A DNA stretch of 28,447 nucleotides from an uncultured Oscillospiraceae bacterium (lineage in GTDB: Bacteria > Bacillota > Clostridia > Oscillospirales > Oscillospiraceae), in NCBI GenBank assembly GCA_934572465.1, contig CAKTLG010000024.1, positions 1 to 28,447 of the forward strand, given 5' to 3'. Shown here in pieces: positions 23,437-28,447 of this stretch. The notes under the pieces are model-generated. The model searched no databases. It saw only the letters and a list, made by a program, of their open reading frames with translations, and was not told where the DNA came from. Positions within the stretch are counted from its first letter, which is position 1, and each line of letters begins with the position of its first letter. A program made the position numbers and the translations under genes.

Positions 23437-24355
23437 GCTGCGCAAGCTCAAGGCGGGACAGAGCATCCGCGAGGACGGCCCCACATGGCACGCCGGCAAG
23501 GCCGGCACGCCCACGATGGGGGGGCTGATGTTCATTCTCGGCATCCTTGTCGCCATCCTCGTCTGCGGCTTCAAGGGGATGCTTGCGGGCGACTTCAAGC
23601 ATCTCTATATCTTCGGCTTTGCCCTCATCTTCGGCGGCATCGGCTTTCTCGATGACTTTGAGAAGGTGAAGCACCAGCAGAACCTCGGCCTCACGGCCAT
23701 TCAGAAGTTTCTGCTCCAGCTTGCCGCCGCCGTCGCGTTTCTCTGCCTGATGCGTCTGGAGGGGATGCTGACGCCGAACCTCTACGTGCCGTTTTTCAAC
23801 ACGAGCCTTGTGCTCAGCTGGCCGGTCTACATGGTCTTCGCGGCCTTCGTCATCGTCGGCACGGTCAACGCCGTCAACATCACCGACGGCATCGACGGTC
23901 TGGCCGGCAGCGTGACGGTGCCGGTCGGCCTGTTCTTCGCGGTGCTTGCCGTGTGGTGGCAGGGCTATGAGCAGCTCGGCATCTATTCCGCGGCGCTCGT
24001 CGGCGGACTTCTCGGCTTCCTCATCTACAATTTCCATCCCGCCAAGGTCTTCATGGGCGATACCGGCTCGCTCTTTCTCGGCGGCACGGTGGCGGCGCTG
24101 GCCTTTGCCTACGATATGCCCCTCGTGCTCATCCCCGTCGGCTTCATCTACATCTGCGAGACCGCGTCCGACATCTTACAGGTCGCCTACTTCAAGGCGA
24201 CGCACGGCAAGCGCCTTTTCAAGATGGCGCCGCTGCACCATCACTTCGAGCTGTGCGGCTGGAGCGAGGTGAAGCTCGTCGCCATCTTCACGACGGTGAG
24301 CGCGCTGTGCTGCATGGCGGCGCTGTTCGGCGTCATGGGGAGATATCATTTTTGA
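23366..24355 (+). CDS. mraY: phospho-MurNAc-pentapeptide transferase
   Basis: A 329-residue polytopic membrane enzyme that transfers phospho-MurNAc-pentapeptide to undecaprenyl phosphate, forming lipid I. Diagnostic blocks are the cytoplasmic loop GPTWHAGKAGTPTMGG, FLDDFEKVKHQQNLGL (the DD pair), NAVNITDGIDGLAG, and MAPLHHHFELCGWSE with the HHH motif. About ten hydrophobic segments are seen. AAGGA lies 8 bases before the ATG, which sits inside the murE 3' end. murD is absent downstream; the next gene is ftsW. Confidence 0.97.
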   Translation: MKIILAAILSFAVSAVTGKFLIPELRKLKAGQSIREDGPTWHAGKAGTPTMGGLMFILGILVAILVCGFKGMLAGDFKHLYIFGFALIFGGIGFLDDFEKVKHQQNLGLTAIQKFLLQLAAAVAFLCLMRLEGMLTPNLYVPFFNTSLVLSWPVYMVFAAFVIVGTVNAVNITDGIDGLAGSVTVPVGLFFAVLAVWWQGYEQLGIYSAALVGGLLGFLIYNFHPAKVFMGDTGSLFLGGTVAALAFAYDMPLVLIPVGFIYICETASDILQVAYFKATHGKRLFKMAPLHHHFELCGWSEVKLVAIFTTVSALCCMAALFGVMGRYHF

Positions 24356-24390
24356 GAAACGGCACATAGCGTCGGAAGGGAGGCTGCCGC

Positions 24391-25575
24391 ATGACCAAGG
24401 AAGAACGCCTGCTGCGGCAGGAGCAGCGCGAGCGCGCGAAGGCCATCGAGGCCGCCGCGCGCGAGGCGGGCCGCGGCCCGATCGACATGCCGTACCTCCT
24501 GCTGGTATTTGCGCTGCTGGGCGTGGGACTGCTGATGCTCTTTTCGGCAAGCTTTCCCTCGGCCTACTATGAAAAGGGCGACCCGTCCTATTACCTTGTC
24601 CGTCAGGGCGTGTTCGCCGTGATGGGCGTCACGGCGATGTTCGTCATCGGCAAGATCAACTATGAGCGCTACCGCGCCGTCGCCAAGCTCGCGCTGTTCT
24701 TTTCCATCGGGCTGCTGATCCTCGTTCTGATCCCCGGCATCGGCACAGGCAAGCTGACGCACGGCGCGCAGCGCTGGATCCGCGTCACCTCGTCGTTCCA
24801 GTTCCAGCCCTCGGAGTTTGCCAAGGTCGGCATCATCCTCTACTTTGCCGACAGCATCTCGAAAAAGAAGGACAAAATGGCCACGTTGCGCTACGGCATC
24901 ATCCCCTACGCGGCGATCCTCGGCGTCATCGGCTTCCTCATGTACAAGGAGCCGCACTTTTCCGGCATGGTGCTGCTGCTGGGCATCGGCGCGGTGATGA
25001 TGTACGTCGGCGGTATCCGCGGCTACTGGGTGTTTGCGGGCTTTGCGCTCGTCGCCTTCGTGGCCTACGCCTTTGCCACGGGACTCATTACCTACAACTC
25101 CGACCGTATCGCCATCTGGCTCGATCCGCTCAACGAGGAGTGGATGCAGGGCAACGGCTACCAGATCCGCCAGGCGCTGCTTGCCATCGGCTCGGGCGGG
25201 CTTTTCGGCGTGGGACTTGGCAAGAGCCGGCAGAAATTCCTGTTTTTGCCCGAGGAGCACAACGACTTCATCTTCGCCATCATCTGCGAGGAGCTCGGAC
25301 TTGTCGGCGCGACGATCATCATGGTCATGTTCGCCCTGCTCATCATCCGCGGCTACTGGATCGCGCTCCACGCGCGCGACCGCTTCGGCAGCCTTCTTGC
25401 CGTCGGCGTGACGACGCAGATCGCGCTGCAGGTCTTCCTCAATATCGCGGTCGTCTCGAATCTCATCCCGAACACGGGTATTTCGCTGCCGTTTTTCAGC
25501 TACGGCGGCACGGCGCTCGCCGTGCAGCTCGCCGAGGTCGGCATCGTGCTGAGCGTTTCGCGCCAGATGCGCTGA
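24391..25575 (+). CDS. ftsW: SEDS-family septal glycosyltransferase (FtsW/SpoVE)
   Basis: A 394-residue membrane protein that polymerises lipid II, working with the class B PBP encoded two genes before murE/mraY. It has an N-terminal charged cytoplasmic segment of about 30 residues, then around ten membrane helices. Conserved SEDS blocks are HGAQRWIRV...FQFQPSEFAKVG, the extracytoplasmic loop with PEEHNDFIFAIICEELG, which carries the catalytic Asp, and the C-terminal GISLPFFSYGGTAL. GGAAGGGAGG precedes the ATG. FtsW (vegetative) and SpoVE (sporulation) cannot be told apart by sequence alone; the location in dcw supports a division role. Confidence 0.93.
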   Translation: MTKEERLLRQEQRERAKAIEAAAREAGRGPIDMPYLLLVFALLGVGLLMLFSASFPSAYYEKGDPSYYLVRQGVFAVMGVTAMFVIGKINYERYRAVAKLALFFSIGLLILVLIPGIGTGKLTHGAQRWIRVTSSFQFQPSEFAKVGIILYFADSISKKKDKMATLRYGIIPYAAILGVIGFLMYKEPHFSGMVLLLGIGAVMMYVGGIRGYWVFAGFALVAFVAYAFATGLITYNSDRIAIWLDPLNEEWMQGNGYQIRQALLAIGSGGLFGVGLGKSRQKFLFLPEEHNDFIFAIICEELGLVGATIIMVMFALLIIRGYWIALHARDRFGSLLAVGVTTQIALQVFLNIAVVSNLIPNTGISLPFFSYGGTALAVQLAEVGIVLSVSRQMR

Positions 25576-25597
25576 CGCGGAAAGGGGAGCAGCAGCC

Positions 25598-26716
25598 ATG
25601 AAAGTGATCTTTACCTGCGGCGGCACGGCGGGGCACGTCAACCCCGCGCTCGCCCTCGCGGGCTACATGAAGCAAAAGGACGCAAACACGGATATCCTCT
25701 TTGTCGGCGCGGAGCGCGGGCTGGAGCGCGACCTCATCGCGCACACAGATTACCCCTTCCGCACGGTGAACATCTCGTCGTTCCACCGCTCGTTCAAGCC
25801 CGCGGAGATCCGTCATAACCTCGTCACGCTCAAAAATCTCGCCCACGCCGAGCGCGAGGCGAATGCGATCCTGAACGATTTCCGCCCCGATCTCATCGTC
25901 GGCACCGGCGGCTACGCGAGCTACCCGCTCGTGCGCTACGGCGCGAAGGCCGGCGTCCCGACGGCGGTGCACGAGTCGAACATCGTCCCGGGACTCACGA
26001 CGCGCCAGCTCGAGCCGTACTGCGAGCGCATCATGGTCGGCTTTGAGGACTGCCGCGCCCACTACCGGCATCCCGACAAGGTGGTCGTGACCGGCACGCC
26101 CGTGCGCGGCGATTTTTTCGAGCTGACAAAGGAGCAGGCCAAGGAAAAGCTCGGCGTGAACGACGGGCGCAGGCTCATCGTCTCGTTCTGGGGCAGTCTC
26201 GGCTCGAGTGGCATGAACCGCGCAATGGCGGATTTCCTTGCTCTCGAGAGCGCGCACGAGCCGTTCTACCACATTCACGGCGTCGGCGGCCTCTGCTGGG
26301 AGCAGATGCAGCAGTGGCTGCGCGACGGCGGCGTTGACCTTGCGGCGCACCCCGCGCTCGATGTGCGCGAATATATCTACGACATGGCCGCCGTCATGCG
26401 CGCGGCCGATCTCGTTATCTGCCGCGCGGGTGCGTCCACGCTCAGCGAGCTGACGGCGCTCGGCGTTCCGGCGATCCTGGTGCCGTCGCCCAACGTGACG
26501 AACCATCATCAGGAGAAGAACGCGGCGCTGCTCGGCAGTCACGGCGCGGCGCTCGTGCTGCCCGAGGAGGGGCTGGACGGCAAAAAGCTCTTTGCCGCCG
26601 CCGCGGGACTGCTGAAGGACGACGCGCGCATGGTGCGGATGGCGGAGAGCATGGCTTCGCTCGGCATCCGCGACGCGACGCAGCGCATTTACGATACGGT
26701 CATGGCGCTTCTATAA
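25598..26716 (+). CDS. murG: undecaprenyl-PP-MurNAc-pentapeptide GlcNAc transferase
   Basis: A 372-residue GT-B glycosyltransferase at the inner membrane face that converts lipid I to lipid II. The N-terminal G-loop FTCGGTAGHVNPALA (5-19), the second glycine-rich loop GTGGYASYPLV, HESNIVPG, and the UDP-GlcNAc-binding GASTLSELTALGVPAILVPSPNVTNHHQEKNA are all present. GAAAGGGGAG precedes the ATG. It is the last gene of the cluster here and a strong terminator follows, so murC/murB/divIB/ftsA/ftsZ do not continue downstream as they often do. Confidence 0.97.
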   Translation: MKVIFTCGGTAGHVNPALALAGYMKQKDANTDILFVGAERGLERDLIAHTDYPFRTVNISSFHRSFKPAEIRHNLVTLKNLAHAEREANAILNDFRPDLIVGTGGYASYPLVRYGAKAGVPTAVHESNIVPGLTTRQLEPYCERIMVGFEDCRAHYRHPDKVVVTGTPVRGDFFELTKEQAKEKLGVNDGRRLIVSFWGSLGSSGMNRAMADFLALESAHEPFYHIHGVGGLCWEQMQQWLRDGGVDLAAHPALDVREYIYDMAAVMRAADLVICRAGASTLSELTALGVPAILVPSPNVTNHHQEKNAALLGSHGAALVLPEEGLDGKKLFAAAAGLLKDDARMVRMAESMASLGIRDATQRIYDTVMALL

Positions 26717-26758
26717 AGGCGCGCGGTGCGCGGAATGTGAGACGCTTTGATGCAGCGG

Positions 26759-26792
26759 CGGCGGTGGAAAATTTTTCCGCCGCCGTTTTTTT
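26759..26792 (+). terminator. intrinsic terminator of the dcw operon
   Basis: CGGCGGTGGAA (26759-26769) pairs with TTCCGCCGCCG (26775-26785, one G-T wobble), loop AATTT, followed by seven T (26786-26792). It is 42 bases past the murG stop. Confidence 0.88.
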
Positions 26793-26844
26793 GCCAGATG
26801 CCGCATACAAAAGCGCTTTTTACCGCGGTTTCCGTTTTTTCACC

Positions 26845-26892
26845 TTGCAAAAGGCGCGCGGGTTTGCTATGATACAAGCACGTATGATACGT
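26845..26892 (+). promoter_or_regulatory. promoter and palindromic operator candidate of the NifU-like/GGGtGRT operon
   Basis: -35 TTGCAA (26845-26850), 17-bp spacer, -10 TATGAT (26868-26873). At the predicted start lies the perfect dyad ACGTAT-G-ATACGT (26880-26892). TATGATAC occurs both at the -10 and inside the dyad, 15 bp apart. A repressor bound here would block initiation. Confidence 0.65.
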
Positions 26893-26936
26893 TCCGCATA
26901 TTTTGCGGAGACAGAGGATAAGAAAGGATGACAGCA

Positions 26937-27629
26937 ATGATTTACACGACCGAAGTCCAGCATATGTGTCCGGTCGCCAAGGGCGCATATCACGGTCCGG
27001 CTCCCATTCCCGAGGAGGGCAAGTGGGTTCAGGCCAAGCAGATCGCCGATATTTCCGGCTTTACCCACGGCATCGGCTGGTGCGCGCCCCAGCAGGGCGC
27101 CTGCAAGCTGACGCTCAACGTCAAGGAGGGCGTCATTCAGGAGGCGCTCGTCGAGACCATCGGCTGCTCCGGCATGACCCACTCCGCCGCCATGGCGTCC
27201 GAGATCCTGATCGGCAAGACCATCCTCGAGGCGCTCAACACCGACCTCGTGTGCGACGCCATCAACACCGCCATGCGCGAGCTGTTCCTGCAGATCGTCT
27301 ACGGCCGCACCCAGTCCGCCTTCTCTGAGGACGGCCTCGCCGTCGGTGCTTCTCTCGAGGATCTCGGCAAGGGCCTGCGTTCCCAGGTCGGCACGATGTT
27401 CGCCACCGCCGAGAAGGGCCCGCGCTACCTTGAGATGGCCGAGGGCTACTGCTCCCGCGTCGCGCTCAACGCGCAGGACGAGATCATCGGCTACGAGTTC
27501 ATCAACCTCGGCAAGATGATGGACTTCATCAAAAAGGGCATCGATGCCAACGAAGCGCTCGAAAAGGCCAAGGGCCACTACGGCCAGTGGGACAACGCGG
27601 CGAAGTACATCGACCCGCGTCAGGAATAA
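26937..27629 (+). CDS. NifU/IscU-like Fe-S scaffold-related protein paired with GGGtGRT
   Basis: A 230-residue protein whose residues 60-110 (LNVKEGVIQEALVETIGCSGMTHSAAMASEILIGKT) resemble the core of NifU/IscU scaffolds, with C77 in the position of a cluster-ligating Cys; C11, C49 and C56 are further candidates. The C-terminal ~100 residues (YGRTQSAFSEDGLAVGASLEDLGKGLRSQVGTMF...) are not scaffold-like and are specific to this family. The ATG at 26937 has AAAGGA 8 bases upstream; the ATG at 26928 directly abuts it and is rejected. Eighteen bases separate it from the GGGtGRT gene, with which it forms an operon. A role in Fe-S handling is plausible but unproven. Confidence 0.75.
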   Translation: MIYTTEVQHMCPVAKGAYHGPAPIPEEGKWVQAKQIADISGFTHGIGWCAPQQGACKLTLNVKEGVIQEALVETIGCSGMTHSAAMASEILIGKTILEALNTDLVCDAINTAMRELFLQIVYGRTQSAFSEDGLAVGASLEDLGKGLRSQVGTMFATAEKGPRYLEMAEGYCSRVALNAQDEIIGYEFINLGKMMDFIKKGIDANEALEKAKGHYGQWDNAAKYIDPRQE

Positions 27630-27647
27630 GGAAGGGAGGACGAAACA

Positions 27648-28447
27648 ATGGCTTTATTTGAAAACTACGAGAGAAGGATCGACAAGATCAACGGCGTCCT
27701 CGCTCAGTACGGCATCTCCTCTGTCGAGGAGTGCCGCGAGATCTGCAAGGCCAAGGGCTTTGACCCGTATGAGATCGTCAAGGGCATCCAGCCCATCTGC
27801 TTTGAAAACGCCTGCTGGGCGTACACCGTCGGCGCGGCTATCGCCCTCAAGTCCGGCGTGAAGTCCGCCGCCGAAGCCGCGAAGATGATCGGCGTGGGCC
27901 TTCAGTCCTTCTGCATTGACGGCTCCGTCGCCGAGGACCGCAAGGTCGGCCTTGGCCACGGCAACCTCGGCGCGATGCTGCTGTCCGACGAGTCGAAGTG
28001 CTTCGCCTTCCTCGCCGGTCACGAGTCCTTCGCCGCCGCTGAGGGCGCGATCGGCATCGTCCGCAACGCCAACAAGGCCCGCAAGGAGCCGCTGCGCGTC
28101 ATTCTGAACGGTCTTGGCAAGGACGCCGCCCAGATCATCTCCCGCATCAACGGCTTCACCTACGTCCAGACCCAGTTCGACTACTTCACCGGCAAGCTGA
28201 ACATCGTGCGCGAGATCCGCTACAGCGAGACCGAGCGCGCCGACGTCCGCTGCTACGGCGCTGACGACGTCCGCGAGGGCGTTGCCATCATGCATTCCGA
28301 GGGCGTGGACGTCTCCATCACCGGTAACTCCACCAACCCGACCCGCTTCCAGCACCCCGTCGCCGGCACCTACAAGAAAGAGTGCATCGAGCAGGGCAAG
28401 AAGTACTTCTCCGTCGCCTCCGGCGGCGGCACGGGCCGCACCCTGCA
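27648..28447 (+). CDS. GGGtGRT family protein, 3' truncated by the window
   Basis: The first 266 residues of a protein of the family named after its conserved GGGtGRT motif, which is visible here as SGGGTGRT at about residues 258-265, just before the sequence ends. The start MALFENYERRIDKINGVLAQYGISS is typical, and the middle GLGHGNLGAMLLSDESKCFAFLAGHESFAAAEGA is well conserved. No biochemical function is established. GGGAGGA lies about 10 bases before the ATG. It follows the NifU-like gene at 18 bases and should be cotranscribed. The glycine-rich motif suggests nucleotide or phosphate binding, but this is inference. Confidence 0.85.
   Translation, partial: MALFENYERRIDKINGVLAQYGISSVEECREICKAKGFDPYEIVKGIQPICFENACWAYTVGAAIALKSGVKSAAEAAKMIGVGLQSFCIDGSVAEDRKVGLGHGNLGAMLLSDESKCFAFLAGHESFAAAEGAIGIVRNANKARKEPLRVILNGLGKDAAQIISRINGFTYVQTQFDYFTGKLNIVREIRYSETERADVRCYGADDVREGVAIMHSEGVDVSITGNSTNPTRFQHPVAGTYKKECIEQGKKYFSVASGGGTGRTL

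Overview
The window is GC-rich DNA from a low-GC-phylum lineage with a high-GC genome: an anaerobic, probably spore-forming Clostridia of the Oscillospiraceae/Ruminococcaceae type. The reasons are a Firmicutes-style mraZ-rsmH-ftsL-pbpB-murE-mraY-ftsW-murG cluster, a FakA/Asp23 pair in the yloU-yloV order, ClpC, a minimal SufB/SufC pair, a small 2[4Fe-4S] ferredoxin, a NifU-like/GGGtGRT pair typical of gut anaerobes, and three perfect copies of the Spo0A box core. The species cannot be named from the sequence.

Layout. 1-3500: TrmN6-like methyltransferase and a 56-residue ferredoxin on the minus strand, divergent from a plus-strand clpC whose product lacks the usual middle domain. 3500-7900, all minus strand: a small ABM-fold protein, a type II topoisomerase B subunit with no A-subunit neighbour, a 440-base non-coding stretch with DnaA-box-like sites, and prfC (RF3). 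7950-8750: a tRNA-Gly(GCC) gene followed by an unusual array. Its 3' tail is repeated three more times, two of the repeats lie in an exact 177-bp tandem duplication, and each tail is followed at once by an intrinsic terminator. 8749-10601: a two-gene, less GC-rich restriction-modification operon that abuts the array; the junction looks like an integration hotspot. 10700-12400: the SmsB/SmsC Fe-S cluster assembly pair. 12650-13250: a ferritin-like diiron protein with an extra Cys cluster. 13300-15350: fakA and an Asp23-family gene, minus strand. 15475-17108: rsmD-coaD-coiled-coil operon behind a promoter and leader terminator. 17109-17528: non-coding DNA with Spo0A-box-like repeats, a long palindromic terminator, the mraZ promoter, MraZ boxes and a leader hairpin. 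17529-26716: division and cell wall (dcw) cluster, without murF or murD at their usual places. 26845-28447: a promoter with a palindromic operator candidate, then the NifU-like and GGGtGRT genes; the latter is cut by the window end.

Functionally the window is mostly housekeeping: peptidoglycan precursor synthesis and septal wall assembly, Fe-S assembly, translation termination, rRNA/tRNA methylation, proteolysis and phospholipid acyl supply. One accessory insertion (R-M plus tRNA-tail array) lies between prfC and the Fe-S genes. Several promoters can be read with a TTGCAA-type -35 exactly 17 bp from the -10. The points most worth following up are the tRNA-tail/terminator array, the 10-bp-phased TTCGACA repeats, the NifU-like/GGGtGRT pair, and ClpC without its M domain.
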